A stretch of DNA of 64,000 nucleotides from an uncultured Paraprevotella sp. (GTDB taxonomy: Bacteria; Bacteroidota; Bacteroidia; Bacteroidales; Bacteroidaceae): positions 1 to 64,000 of the forward strand of contig CALUKY010000016.1 in the NCBI GenBank assembly GCA_944321345.1, read 5' to 3'. This document shows, piece by piece, positions 41,965 through 53,000 of the stretch. Positions within the stretch are counted from its first letter, which is position 1. Each line of letters begins with the position of its first letter. Made by a program: the position numbers and the translations under genes. Under the pieces are notes generated by a model. The model made no database searches. It was not told where the DNA came from and worked only from the letters and a program-made list of their open reading frames with translations.

Positions 41965-44463
41965 ATGAGTGATCGGAAAAAGGGAAAAAACCGGTTCTGT
42001 TCAGGATGCTTTTCCTTTTGGAAAGGTTTCATGAATGTCTTACGGAGAATTTATGGAGGTCCATGGTATAAGAAAATAATCGTGTGGGTATGTACCGTGT
42101 TTGTCGCGATTATTTTGTTGTTGGGTGCCGTGGATATTAATTTTCTGTATTTGTTCGGAAAATCTCCCGGTTTTAAGGATATTAAGAATCCGGTTACCAA
42201 TGCTGCCTCTGAGATATATAGTGCAGACAGTGTCCTTATCGGTCGTTTTTTTAATGAGAATCGTACTCCGGTAGAGTATGAAGATCTTCCGGTACATTTG
42301 GTAAATACGCTGATTGATACAGAGGACGAACGTTTTTACGAGCATCATGGTGTAGATTTTCAAGGACTTTTTGCAGCTGTAAAAGATATGATTGGCGGGC
42401 ATGCCCGTGGTGCCAGTACCATTACCCAGCAGTTGGCAAAAAATCTGTTTCGTGTGCGGACTCAATATTCTACCGGTTTGTTAGGAAAGATACCCGGTGT
42501 GAAGATTCTGGTCATGAAGGCAAAGGAATGGATCGTAGCAGTAAAGCTGGAGATGGTTTTTTCCAAAGAAGAGATCCTGACGATGTATTTCAATACGGTT
42601 GATTTCGGGAGCAATTCATTTGGTATCAAGACAGCCAGCCGTACTTATTTTGGCAAAGATCCGAAGGAGCTGACTTATGAGGAAGCTGCCACTTTAGTGG
42701 GACTGTTGAAAGCGACTTCAACATATAACCCCAAAAGAAATCCGAGAAACAGTACTGCTCGACGCAATGTGGTCTTGACAAATCTGTATGACCACGGTCA
42801 TTTGATTATTGATGGTAAGAGGGCTACCCGAAAGCAACTTGATTCCTTGAAGGCCATTCCGATGAAGGTTAGTCAAAAACGTACGGAAAGCAGTTATGAT
42901 GGGCTGGCTCCTTATTTTCGTCTGGCATTGGCTGATTATATCAGTGACTTATGTGAAAAAGGTTTGGTTGAAGGATGTGATTCTGCCAATAAATTGGATC
43001 TTTATGCTGATGGTTTGAAGATTTATACCACGTTGGATACGCGAATGCAAAAATATGCAGAAGCTGCAGTACAGAAGCAGATGACGATTATCCAGCGCAA
43101 TTTCAATAATCATTGGGGAAAAACCAATCCATGGCAAAATGAGCGTCATGAGGAAATTCCTAATTTTATAGAAGATCTGGCTAAGAAAACAGATGCTTAC
43201 AAGTATTATCATGGTAAGTTCCCAGATGCTCCTGATTCTGTTGACTATTATCTGAACTTGCCGCACAAAGTAAAGTTCTTCAGTTACGACGGACCGAAAG
43301 AAGAGATGATGAGTACCATGGATTCTATCCGTTATATGGTAAAATTCATGCATTGCGGTTTTGTTGCCATCGAACCACAGACCGGAGCTGTAAAAGCATG
43401 GGTGGGAGATATTGATTTTGATTCCTGGAAATATGATAAGGTAACGGCTATGCGGCAGCCGGGGTCTACGTTTAAGCTTTTTGTCTATACAGAAGCTATG
43501 AATCAGGGCTTGACTCCTTGCGATACCCGGGTTGATGAGTGGAAACAATATCCGGATACTATTCATGGAGAGCCGACAACGTGGACTCCAACCAATGCCA
43601 ATGGCTATTTTACAGGTGCTGCCATACCTCTTAAATCGGCTTTTGCCCAAAGTATCAACAGTATTGCGGTTAAGTTGGGATATGAAGTCGGTATTCATAA
43701 CGTGGCACGCACGGCTCATGCTATGGGTATTAAATCACCTTTACATGAAACACCTTCATTGAGCTTGGGAGCTTCTGATGTGAATCTGTTGGAATTGGTA
43801 AACAGCTATGGCACGGTGGTTAATGACGGAAAGGCTCATGATGCTCTTTTGGTGCAAAAGATTGTTGACCGTAACGGAGAAGTCATTTATGAAGCAAAGG
43901 TTGAAGATGTGCAGGCCATTCCTTATCGTTCTGCATATTTGATGCAGCAGTTGTTGAGAGGAGGTATGACGGAACGCGGAGGTACTACGGCAGCTCTTTG
44001 GAGTTATATTCATCCAGTTGCATCGCTGACAGAGTTTGGAGGAAAAACAGGAACGTCGAACAATCACTCTGATGCCTGGTTTGTGGGGGTTACTCCTAAA
44101 CTAGTCGTTGGTGCTTGGGTTGGCGGAGAATATAGAAGTATTCATTTCCGGACCGGAGCCTTAGGCCAAGGTAGTCGTACGGCTTTGCCGATTTGCGGTT
44201 ATTTTCTGAATGATGTGCTTCAGGATGATGCGTTTGCGCAATATCGGGTTAAATTTGCGCCTCCAAAAGAAGATTTGGATCCTTCAACCTGGAATTGCAG
44301 CGGATATTATTATGAACCTTCCGATACGGATTCTGTTGCAGTCGTTGATTCTTTGGATCTGCGGATAGAGTCTGTAGATAGAGATTCGCTACTTGAAGGG
44401 AAGCAACCCGAGCAGATAGAACTTCCTCCGTTGCAACCTCATGAGACTTTAATGCAAGAATAA
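41965..44463 (+). CDS. Class A penicillin-binding protein (PBP1A-type)
   Basis: 832-residue bifunctional peptidoglycan synthase. A short cytoplasmic part has CSGC near 12, then a membrane helix (about 38-60). The GT51 glycosyltransferase (about 80-270) has the catalytic EDERFYEHHG (E120-E122 region) and ASTITQQLAKN. The transpeptidase (about 440-770) has STFK (S501, K504), the SINS motif and KTGT (694-697). The C-terminus is Glu/Asp-rich. It polymerises and cross-links glycan on the periplasmic face. Between miaA and a helicase gene, 6 bp from the latter. Confidence 0.94.
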   Translation: MSDRKKGKNRFCSGCFSFWKGFMNVLRRIYGGPWYKKIIVWVCTVFVAIILLLGAVDINFLYLFGKSPGFKDIKNPVTNAASEIYSADSVLIGRFFNENRTPVEYEDLPVHLVNTLIDTEDERFYEHHGVDFQGLFAAVKDMIGGHARGASTITQQLAKNLFRVRTQYSTGLLGKIPGVKILVMKAKEWIVAVKLEMVFSKEEILTMYFNTVDFGSNSFGIKTASRTYFGKDPKELTYEEAATLVGLLKATSTYNPKRNPRNSTARRNVVLTNLYDHGHLIIDGKRATRKQLDSLKAIPMKVSQKRTESSYDGLAPYFRLALADYISDLCEKGLVEGCDSANKLDLYADGLKIYTTLDTRMQKYAEAAVQKQMTIIQRNFNNHWGKTNPWQNERHEEIPNFIEDLAKKTDAYKYYHGKFPDAPDSVDYYLNLPHKVKFFSYDGPKEEMMSTMDSIRYMVKFMHCGFVAIEPQTGAVKAWVGDIDFDSWKYDKVTAMRQPGSTFKLFVYTEAMNQGLTPCDTRVDEWKQYPDTIHGEPTTWTPTNANGYFTGAAIPLKSAFAQSINSIAVKLGYEVGIHNVARTAHAMGIKSPLHETPSLSLGASDVNLLELVNSYGTVVNDGKAHDALLVQKIVDRNGEVIYEAKVEDVQAIPYRSAYLMQQLLRGGMTERGGTTAALWSYIHPVASLTEFGGKTGTSNNHSDAWFVGVTPKLVVGAWVGGEYRSIHFRTGALGQGSRTALPICGYFLNDVLQDDAFAQYRVKFAPPKEDLDPSTWNCSGYYYEPSDTDSVAVVDSLDLRIESVDRDSLLEGKQPEQIELPPLQPHETLMQE

Positions 44464-44469
44464 AATAGT

Positions 44470-46491
44470 TTGGAAATCAGAAAAAAAGATATAGATACCA
44501 GTAACGCAGAGTTTCAAGATGCTCTGCGTCTGGTACAATATACCAGCCATTCACTTTTCTTGACAGGAAAGGCTGGAACCGGAAAATCAACTTTTCTGAA
44601 ATATATCTGTGCGCATACCAAGAAGAAATATGTGATTCTGGCTCCTACTGGCATTGCTGCGATTAATGCCGGTGGGGTTACTTTACATAGTTTTTTCAAG
44701 TTGCCTTTTTATCCGCTTTTGCCGGATGATATCCGTTTTTCGCCAGGTAAAATACGGAATACTTTGAAGTACAACCGATCGCTTTGTAATCTCATCAAGG
44801 AGGTAGAACTGATTGTTATTGATGAGATTTCTATGGTTCGGGCCGATATTATCGATATGGTTGACCGTATACTTCGCATTTATTCGCAAAATGTCAGAAA
44901 ACCTTTTGGTGGAAAGCAAATGTTGTTTGTTGGTGATATGTTTCAATTGGAACCCGTCGTCAAATCGGAGGAACGTGGATTGCTGGCTTCATTTTATTCC
45001 TCGCCTTTTTTCTTTTCTGCCCAGGTTTTTCAGTCAATGGAACTGGTGTCTATAGAACTGAAAAAGGTTTATCGTCAAAAGGATGCTTTTTTTGTTTCTA
45101 TTTTGGATAGAATCCGTTGCAACGCTGTGACATCTGCAGACCTGACGATACTTAACCGTAGATGTGATCCTGCTTTAAGGCAAGAGATTCAAGCAGACTC
45201 TAAATCGTTTGTTGTTACACTGGCCACCAAACGTAATGTAGTAGATCATATAAACCGTTCCCGTTTGGAGCTTCTTTCTGGAGAGATTTTTGAAATAAAA
45301 GGAAAGATAAACGGTGATTTTCCGGATTCTGCATTGCCTACATCCGAAATGCTTCATCTGAAGATTGGGGCACAGGTTCTTTTTGTAAAGAATGATATCG
45401 AAAAGCAATGGGTGAACGGCACTGTTGGTCGGGTAGAGTATGTTGATCCGGAGCTGAATTTTATAGAAATTGTTACGGAAGACGGTAAAGACTGTTTAGT
45501 AAGGCGTGAAAAATGGGAAAACATACGCTATTATTATAACGAGGAAAAGAAAGTCGTTGAAGAAGAAGTGCTGGGAACTTTTGAACAGTTTCCGATAAAG
45601 CTGGCATGGGCGATGACTGTTCATAAAAGTCAGGGATTGACTTTTTCAAGAGTGTGCATTGATTTTAGTGGTGGAGTCTTTGCTGCCGGACAGGTGTATG
45701 TAGCCTTGAGTCGCTGTTCTTCACTGGATGGCATATATTTATCAGAAACATTGAAACGAAGTGATATTTTTGTCCGTTCGGAAATTCTGGCCTTTTCCGA
45801 ACATTTTAATGATTACGCGGCGATCAATCGTGCCCTTCAGTTTGCACATGCAGATATAGAGTATCATGAAACGATAAAGGCGTTTCATGACGGTGATTTT
45901 GAAAAATGTATTCAGCATTTTTTTGAGGCCATCCATGCCCGTTATGAGATTGAAACTCCTTTAAGCAAACGTTTTATTCGTTATAAATTAGAGGAGATTA
46001 ACCGGTTAAGAAAAGAGAATAAACGTTTGAAGGAAGAATTGCAACATCGTCAGGAGCAAATGAACGGTTATGCTCAGGAGTATTATCTTATGGGGAACGA
46101 ATGTGCAGTGCGTGCTCATAACAATCAGGCTGCTATTCGTAATTACGACAAGGCTATCGCACTAAATCCTTTGCATTTGGATGCATGGGTGCGTAAGGGA
46201 GTAACTTTTGTCTCTGAACGAGATTATGCAAAAGCTGAAGGTTGCTTTACTCATGTGATTGATTTGTCGCCTATCTGTTTTAAGGCTTGGTATCATCGTG
46301 CCAAAACAAGAATCTTGCAAGAAAGATATGAGGAAGCTTTAGGTGATTTGGATAAGGCTACCTCTTTGAAACCAGATCATGCTGCCACTCATGAACTGTA
46401 TGGGGATGTTTTGATGCAAGTAGGTAAAGAAATGGAAGCTGTACAACAGTGGCATTTAGCGGAACAATTGAGGAAAAAAAATAAAAGGTAA
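44470..46491 (+). CDS. PIF1-like AAA helicase with C-terminal coiled coil and TPR repeats
   Basis: 673 residues. The start is a TTG at 44470: the same frame is closed by the PBP stop at 44461 and no ATG occurs before Walker A, so a non-ATG start is required. Walker A GKAGTGKS (33-40), IVIDEISMV (Walker B), GDMFQLEPV (motif III) and the C-terminal RecD/PIF1 motif WAMTVHKSQGLTFSRV...YVALSRCSSLDGI make it a superfamily 1B 5'-3' helicase. After about residue 500 comes a coiled coil (IRYKLEEINRLRKENKRLKEELQ) and about three TPR units (540-673). The TPR tail suggests a protein-docked helicase. Confidence 0.88.
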   Translation: MEIRKKDIDTSNAEFQDALRLVQYTSHSLFLTGKAGTGKSTFLKYICAHTKKKYVILAPTGIAAINAGGVTLHSFFKLPFYPLLPDDIRFSPGKIRNTLKYNRSLCNLIKEVELIVIDEISMVRADIIDMVDRILRIYSQNVRKPFGGKQMLFVGDMFQLEPVVKSEERGLLASFYSSPFFFSAQVFQSMELVSIELKKVYRQKDAFFVSILDRIRCNAVTSADLTILNRRCDPALRQEIQADSKSFVVTLATKRNVVDHINRSRLELLSGEIFEIKGKINGDFPDSALPTSEMLHLKIGAQVLFVKNDIEKQWVNGTVGRVEYVDPELNFIEIVTEDGKDCLVRREKWENIRYYYNEEKKVVEEEVLGTFEQFPIKLAWAMTVHKSQGLTFSRVCIDFSGGVFAAGQVYVALSRCSSLDGIYLSETLKRSDIFVRSEILAFSEHFNDYAAINRALQFAHADIEYHETIKAFHDGDFEKCIQHFFEAIHARYEIETPLSKRFIRYKLEEINRLRKENKRLKEELQHRQEQMNGYAQEYYLMGNECAVRAHNNQAAIRNYDKAIALNPLHLDAWVRKGVTFVSERDYAKAEGCFTHVIDLSPICFKAWYHRAKTRILQERYEEALGDLDKATSLKPDHAATHELYGDVLMQVGKEMEAVQQWHLAEQLRKKNKR

Positions 46492-47043
46492 TTGTTCGTT
46501 TTTGATATTTGGGGGCTATGAATTTTTGATATTTCCGTAATAAATAGGAAATATATTGGTTTTGTATAATATTTATTGATATACAGCTTTTTACGCTCTT
46601 TTTGTCTAGCTAAATTTATATGGTGTTTTTGAAAAAATGCAAAAAAAGAGTGAGGTTTTTGTTTTTAAATTGTAAGGATTTAATTACAATTTCTGGTCGT
46701 GTTCATTTAATGGTTTCTTTAGATATTTCTCATAGAAAAGTGTGAATTTATTCTGTATCAAGATAAGTATATAATATTTAAGTATATTTAAACTTCTGCT
46801 TACCCATTTTTTGCAAACATATTAATATGATTATTACAAAATAAGTGTAATATTACCCTCCAATATTAATCTTGATTTTAACATTAAAAGGAATGGCATT
46901 CCTAAACTTTGTTAACAGTTTGGCATAATCAGAGGACCAAATATCGTCTTTTCGTATAAAGAATTAAATTTGTATGTCTATTATGGCATTAACAAATCAA
47001 AGACAAACAAATCAAATTAATAAATTTTCAATTTTAAAAGTGT
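46492..47043 (+). promoter_or_regulatory. 552-bp AT-rich gap with -7 box for the FAS1-SusCD locus
   Basis: No gene is visible. A perfect -7 box TAAATTTG is at 46965-46972, about 70 bp before the first FAS1 gene, but no TTTG stands 19-20 bp upstream, so an activator may be needed. A 13-bp dyad GGAATGGCATTCC (46890-46902) lies about 65 bp upstream of the box and is an operator candidate. The rest is AT-rich with no clear terminator for the helicase gene. Confidence 0.45.
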
Positions 47044-50000
47044 ATGAAAGACCGTTTAAGCAAAATCAGTAAGAGAGCAACGCACGCGTTGTGTCTTCTT
47101 GCAGCCTGTGGTTTGACGTACTCTTGCGCCGATGAATACAAGTTGGATGATGAAGCACCAACCTGGCTCGGTTCGAGTATTTACAACTATTTGGAGAAGG
47201 GGAAATTCACAAATTTCGTGCAATTGATTGATGACCTGAACCAAAAAGAAGTGTTGTCAACTACAGGTAGTAGAACTTTGTTTGTGGCAAATGACTCTGC
47301 CTTTGATGTTTTTTACAAAGAAAATGCGACTAGACCGGCTTCCGATCCTTGGTCTAATGCTACTAGCTATGACAAATTGTCTCTGGCACAGAAAAAGTTG
47401 CTTTTAAATTCAGCCATGCTGAATAACGCTTATTTGATGGAGATGATGTCTCGCTCAGAAGGAACTGTGGCAAAGGGTACGAATATGCGAAAAATCACCT
47501 CTGTAGAGTTGACAGACTCTATTACGGTTTTGCGCCCGAAATTGCATCCTGAATCTCTGCCGTTTTCATATAATACGGTAGACAAGAATTATTGGCAGTT
47601 GCATAAAGACAGAGATAAGCTTTATCTGGTTTCAGATAATTCAACACCGATGATGGTGTTCTTCTCTGATGATTTTATGTCAAAGTCGAATATAACAGCT
47701 GAGGACTTTGAATTCATCATGAAGCAGAAGCATCAGTATAATACTTATTATATTTTTGATAATAAGGTTATCAATAAGGATATCACTTGTCAGAACGGTT
47801 ATATCCATCAGATGGAACGGGTTTTGTTGCCACAGACTAATATGGCGGAAGTGATCCGAAATAATGGAAATACAAATATTTTCAGCCATATTTTGGACCG
47901 TTTTAGTGCTCCTTATCCGGATGCCAACTTGAGACAACAGTATAAAGATAATGTGGATCCGAATTTCCAGGATTCAATTTTTGTCCGCAAATACTATTCT
48001 CAGGTTACAAATGAATCTTCTATGACGGATTATTTGGAAGACGGAACTTTGGTAAAAGGACCGGATAAAGAAAGTCCATCTCCTGATTTTCGTGCGCTGA
48101 AGATCGATCCGGCATGGAATCAGTTTAAAACAGGTACGGATGCTGCAGTAGACATGGCTGCTATGTTTGTTCCGAATGATAAAGCCTTGTATGAATATTT
48201 TACAGCAGGTGAGGGACGGGATATTTATAATAACTATGCAAAAGATCAGGACAATGGAAGTTACCCGGATAATTTGGAGCCATTCTATAAGAATCTGGAT
48301 CAGATTCCAATGTCTATCCTGAACTCTTTGGTAAGCAACTTGATGCAGAAATCTTTTGTAGAGTCTGTTCCTAGTAAGTTTACTACAATTTTGGACCAGG
48401 CTAATGATAACCTTTTCCCGGACAAAGAGCAGACTATGCAGGATATTTCTGAAGTGAAGATTGCCAATAATGGTGTAGTTTATGTTATGGACAAGGTTTA
48501 TCCTCCTGTAGATTATGCAGCGGTAACTTCACCTGCTTATATTGGTGATGATTATAAAATCATGAAGTTTGCCATTTATAATGGTGAAGGTTCTGATGGT
48601 AAGGATGATGATTTGATCGGCTTGAACTTCTTCGCTTACTTGCGTGCTAAAGGTGATGGTATCAAATTCTCATTCTTCTTGCCAAGTGATCAGGCTTTGC
48701 AAAATTATGTGGATCCGTTGTCTATCATTCCTGGTTCAGCAGATAAAGCCAGGGTATTGTCACTCACTTATGATGCGAGTAAAACAGACCGCACTGTAGC
48801 TCCTTTGTCTTGTAAGCAATATTCTTTTGATGTGACTACTGGTGTTCGAGGACGTGAGATTATTGGTCAGATTCCAGATCAGGCGGAGTATTTGAATCGA
48901 TTGTCTGATATTTTGGAAACTCATACAATTGTTCATAATACTGATGTTGAGCCGGACGGAATTAATAGTGGTAATGAATATTATCTGAGTAAGAATGGTT
49001 CGCCTATTCGCATTCAGAAAAGAAATGGAGTAATTATAGCTCAGGGAGGTATGCAGATTGAAAATGAGAAAGCTGGTACCGGTACCGATGGCTCAGTACC
49101 AGGTTTCTACTATTCTACAACAGAAACTGAGTATGTAAAAAGCAATGGTACTACCTATTGTATTAATGCTCCAATTCAGCCGGCTGTAAGATCTGTTTAC
49201 AGAACTATGAGTGAAATGGGTAATGAAAAGTTCTTTGAATTGTGCAATAGTTCCTTGATCAAGGATGTATTGGAGAAAACTGGAGTCGTAGAGTATGAAC
49301 CCGGTGCAGAGGACGAGGATAAAGAAAAAGCATTGTCCAAATATTATGTTTTTGTGAAGGATGGCGGTTTGGATAATAATGTAGGTTTCTTTACGAAATT
49401 TAATTATACCATTTATGTTCCGACAGATGCAGCTTTAGAGAAGGAAATAAATGAGAAGAAATTGCCTACTTGGGAAAGCATCAAGGCATATATTGATCAG
49501 TATGAGAATGATCCTCAATGGCTGGCTGCAGATGGTTATAAGGTAAAGGCAAAGGCACAAGCTGAATTGCTGATAGATTTTATTCGTGGTCACTTCCAGG
49601 ATAATTCTATTTTTGTTGATAATAAAGCTTCCAGTATGAAGTATTATAATTCTGCAACCATGGATGGTCAGAAGTTCTTTACAATTGCAGCTCAACAGAA
49701 AGAAAATGGGTTGATTTTGAACAAGAAACTTACTGATGGTGGTGGTGAAGTGATTAAAGATCAGAATGGCAATGACATCGAGTATTATAACTGCGAGGTT
49801 ACATCTAAAAATAATCTGATTGCCAGAGATTATATCACTACTGTGGATTATGCAGCGCAGAATATTAGTTTGAAAGGTAGTAAAATAAACTCTGCTTCCT
49901 ATAGTGTGTTGCATGAGATTGATGGTGTATTGAGAACAAAAACTTTGAAAAAAGAAGAAGACGGCGTTTATAAAGATATTACTTATGAGGATCTTTGGAA

Positions 50001-50055
50001 GGACGCTAAGACTGCTCAACAAATTATTGCCCGTTTTCGCATTAAAAATAAATAA
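47044..50055 (+). CDS. Large fasciclin (FAS1) domain lipoprotein
   Basis: 1003-residue surface-type lipoprotein. The signal peptide ends in a lipobox with Cys28 (GLTYSC-ADE). Several FAS1 units are recognisable by their H1 and H2 motifs: SRTLFVANDSAF with NGYIHQMERVLLP, AAMFVPNDKALYEYF with NGVVYVMDKVYPP, FSFFLPSDQALQNYV, and YTIYVPTDAALEKEI with SVLHEIDGVLR. That gives about four domains with insertions. FAS1 domains mediate adhesion and ligand contact. Its stop overlaps the SusC start by one base (TAATG), which implies translational coupling, so it likely works with that transporter. Confidence 0.85.
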   Translation: MKDRLSKISKRATHALCLLAACGLTYSCADEYKLDDEAPTWLGSSIYNYLEKGKFTNFVQLIDDLNQKEVLSTTGSRTLFVANDSAFDVFYKENATRPASDPWSNATSYDKLSLAQKKLLLNSAMLNNAYLMEMMSRSEGTVAKGTNMRKITSVELTDSITVLRPKLHPESLPFSYNTVDKNYWQLHKDRDKLYLVSDNSTPMMVFFSDDFMSKSNITAEDFEFIMKQKHQYNTYYIFDNKVINKDITCQNGYIHQMERVLLPQTNMAEVIRNNGNTNIFSHILDRFSAPYPDANLRQQYKDNVDPNFQDSIFVRKYYSQVTNESSMTDYLEDGTLVKGPDKESPSPDFRALKIDPAWNQFKTGTDAAVDMAAMFVPNDKALYEYFTAGEGRDIYNNYAKDQDNGSYPDNLEPFYKNLDQIPMSILNSLVSNLMQKSFVESVPSKFTTILDQANDNLFPDKEQTMQDISEVKIANNGVVYVMDKVYPPVDYAAVTSPAYIGDDYKIMKFAIYNGEGSDGKDDDLIGLNFFAYLRAKGDGIKFSFFLPSDQALQNYVDPLSIIPGSADKARVLSLTYDASKTDRTVAPLSCKQYSFDVTTGVRGREIIGQIPDQAEYLNRLSDILETHTIVHNTDVEPDGINSGNEYYLSKNGSPIRIQKRNGVIIAQGGMQIENEKAGTGTDGSVPGFYYSTTETEYVKSNGTTYCINAPIQPAVRSVYRTMSEMGNEKFFELCNSSLIKDVLEKTGVVEYEPGAEDEDKEKALSKYYVFVKDGGLDNNVGFFTKFNYTIYVPTDAALEKEINEKKLPTWESIKAYIDQYENDPQWLAADGYKVKAKAQAELLIDFIRGHFQDNSIFVDNKASSMKYYNSATMDGQKFFTIAAQQKENGLILNKKLTDGGGEVIKDQNGNDIEYYNCEVTSKNNLIARDYITTVDYAAQNISLKGSKINSASYSVLHEIDGVLRTKTLKKEEDGVYKDITYEDLWKDAKTAQQIIARFRIKNK

Positions 50056-53000
50056 TGGATGCCATGAATAAGATAAAAATTCTATTGCTTATGATCGCCT
50101 GTTTCGTAACAGGTGCAGCTATGGCGCAGCAAAGACGTATCTCTGGTACAATTTCAGATGACTTTGGCGGTATTATGATGGCCAATGTTACAGAGGTTGA
50201 TGCCAATAATCGTATCGTTTCTGCTACGACAACAGATATGAATGGTAACTTTACGATGACTATTAAGAACCCAAAGAATAGATTGAAAATTACTTATATG
50301 GGTTTTCATGATCATGTGGAAGTTATCGGAAACAAAAGTGTGTTTAAAGTGAAGATGAAAGATGCGTCTCGCACATTGGATGTCGTTGAGGTGGTTCACA
50401 AGAAGAAAACGGTAAGTAACGGTCTTTCTATTCCAGAACGTGAGATTTCAGTGGCTCGTCAGAAATTTAATATGGACGAGATGCAGGGTCTTTCTTTTGA
50501 ATCTGTAGATGAAGCCTTACAGGGTAAAATTGCCGGTCTGGATATTGTTGCCAATTCCGGAAACTTGGGAGCCGGTACAACCATGCGTTTGCGTGGTACA
50601 ACTACCATTAACGGTAATGCAGAGCCATTGATCGTTGTGGACGGTCATATTTTTGAATTACCGGATAATGCCCAAGAAATTGACTTCGAAAACTTGGATA
50701 ATGAGGAACAATTTTCAACACTCTTGCAGGTGAATCCGGAGGATATCGCTGAAATTGAGGTCCTGAAGGATGCTTCTGCTACTGCGATTTGGGGTTCTAA
50801 GGGTGCTAATGGTGTCCTTTCTATTAAAACACGTCGTGGTAAACGTGGTAAGACCCGTGTAAACTTCTCTTATCGTTTTTCTGGTAACTGGCAGGGTCAG
50901 GGTATGAATCTGTTGGATGGAGACGGTTATACCATGATGTTGAAGGAGGCTTATTTCAACCCAAAACAGGATGCAACTTCTTCAAAGATGTTGGAGTTGG
51001 ATTATAATACGGCATATCCTTATATTTTTAATAATTACAATAAGAATACGGATTGGGTTGATGCGGTTACTCAGTTCGGTAAGGCTCATAATTACTATGT
51101 GACTTTGACCGGTGGAGGTGAAAAGGCAACCTTCCGTATTGGTGTAGGTTACGATAAGGAAAGTGGTACTATTATCAAGCAGAATCTGGATCGTTTCACA
51201 ACCCGTCTGGCATTGGATTATTATGTATCTGACCGTATCAAGTTCTCTTCTAACTTCTCGTTGTCATTCACTGATAATCATAAGAATTATGATGATATTT
51301 TGGCACGTGCATACAAAGCCATGCCAAATATGAGTATTTACGAGTATAACAGTGATTTGGATAATCCACAGAAAACCGGTAAGTTCTTCAATATGTTGCC
51401 TTTGACAACAACTCAGGGATATCAGAACGGTTATACCTCTGCAAACTTGAGTGATATGTACAGTAATGGTAACCCGGTTGCTATTGCTAATGAAGCCTGG
51501 AAGCGTGAGCAGCAGTTCAATATTACACCGCAATTCTCTGTTGAATACAAATTCTTGGGAAAAGACGATGATCAGACTCAGTTGAACTATACTGGTGATG
51601 TACAGATGCAGATCTACAATACCAGCGAGAATACTTATTTCCCGGCTTCTTTGACCAATAATAAGTGGTATGATGGTATTAACTCTGCTTCTAACCGTGA
51701 GTATAAGAGTATGCAGTTTACCACCCGTCATGATTTGGCTTTCTATCCAAGATTCAATAATGAAGATCATGTGCTGAGTGCATTGTTGCGTTTTGAAATG
51801 ACCAGTGGAACAAGTAATGATCAGTCTTTGAGTTCCAGAGGTATTCCTAGTGGCTTGACAGATCCTACTTTGGATGCATTCTTAACTGCTTGTAGTACCA
51901 GTCCAGGTGAGTGGAGAAGCTTGTCTTATACCGGATCTATTCACTATTCATATAAATCAAAGTATAGCTTGACTGCAACATTCCGTACAGACGGTCGTAC
52001 AGACTTCGGTGCAGGTAAGAAATTCGGTCATTTCCCTGGTATTTCCGGTCGTTGGAATATCATCGATGAGAAATTCATGAAACCGTTGAGAGGCTGGATG
52101 TCTATGTTGGCATTCCGACCAGGTTGGGGTATTGTAGGAAATGTCGTTGGTGGAGGTTATAATCAGTATAACAGATATGCCGACTTCGGTTCTTATAATA
52201 ATAATGGTGCTATTAAACCGGAAAACTTGCGTTTGGCCTCTTTGCAGTGGGAGAAAACTTCTTCATGGAATATTGGTTTCGATTTAGGCTTGTGGGACGA
52301 TTTGATAACCATGGCTTTGGAAATCTATGATAAAAAAACAACAGATCTGGCTTTGCAGGGAGTAAGAATTCCATCACATACTGGTTTCTCTTCATTAGCT
52401 TGGCAGAATGTAGGAACTATGCGTAACAAAGGATGGGAATTGTATGTAAATACATCAAGATTTGCTCGTGTAGGTAAGTTCAGTATGAAGTTGAATGCTA
52501 ATATTGCACAGAATATCAATCAGATTGAAGAAATGGACGCATCTGTTTTGGAAAGTCTGAATAAGGATTTCGATTACACAAACGAGAATTATTTAGGACG
52601 TGTTCAGATTGGTAATGCGTTGGGATCTATTTATGGTTTCCGTTTCAAAGGTGTTTATGCCTATGATTATGATCATAATGGATATACTGAAGTTTCCAGA
52701 AGAACATATGGAGACAATACAGCAGCGGCAGCTCAGGAGCGTGGAGACAACTATACCTGTCCTATTGCTTATGACGCCAATGGTAATATGATTACCGATG
52801 CAAAAGGTAATCCTTTGCCAATGTATTTCAATTACGGCGATACCGATTATCAGTTCCAAGGAGGTGATGTGATTTATGAAGATATCAATCATGATGGACA
52901 GATTAACGCTTTGGATATTGTTTATTTGGGTAATTCTAATCCAAAATGTAATGGTGGTTTCGGTGTAGATTTCTATTATGGAAACTGGAGTCTGAGTGCT

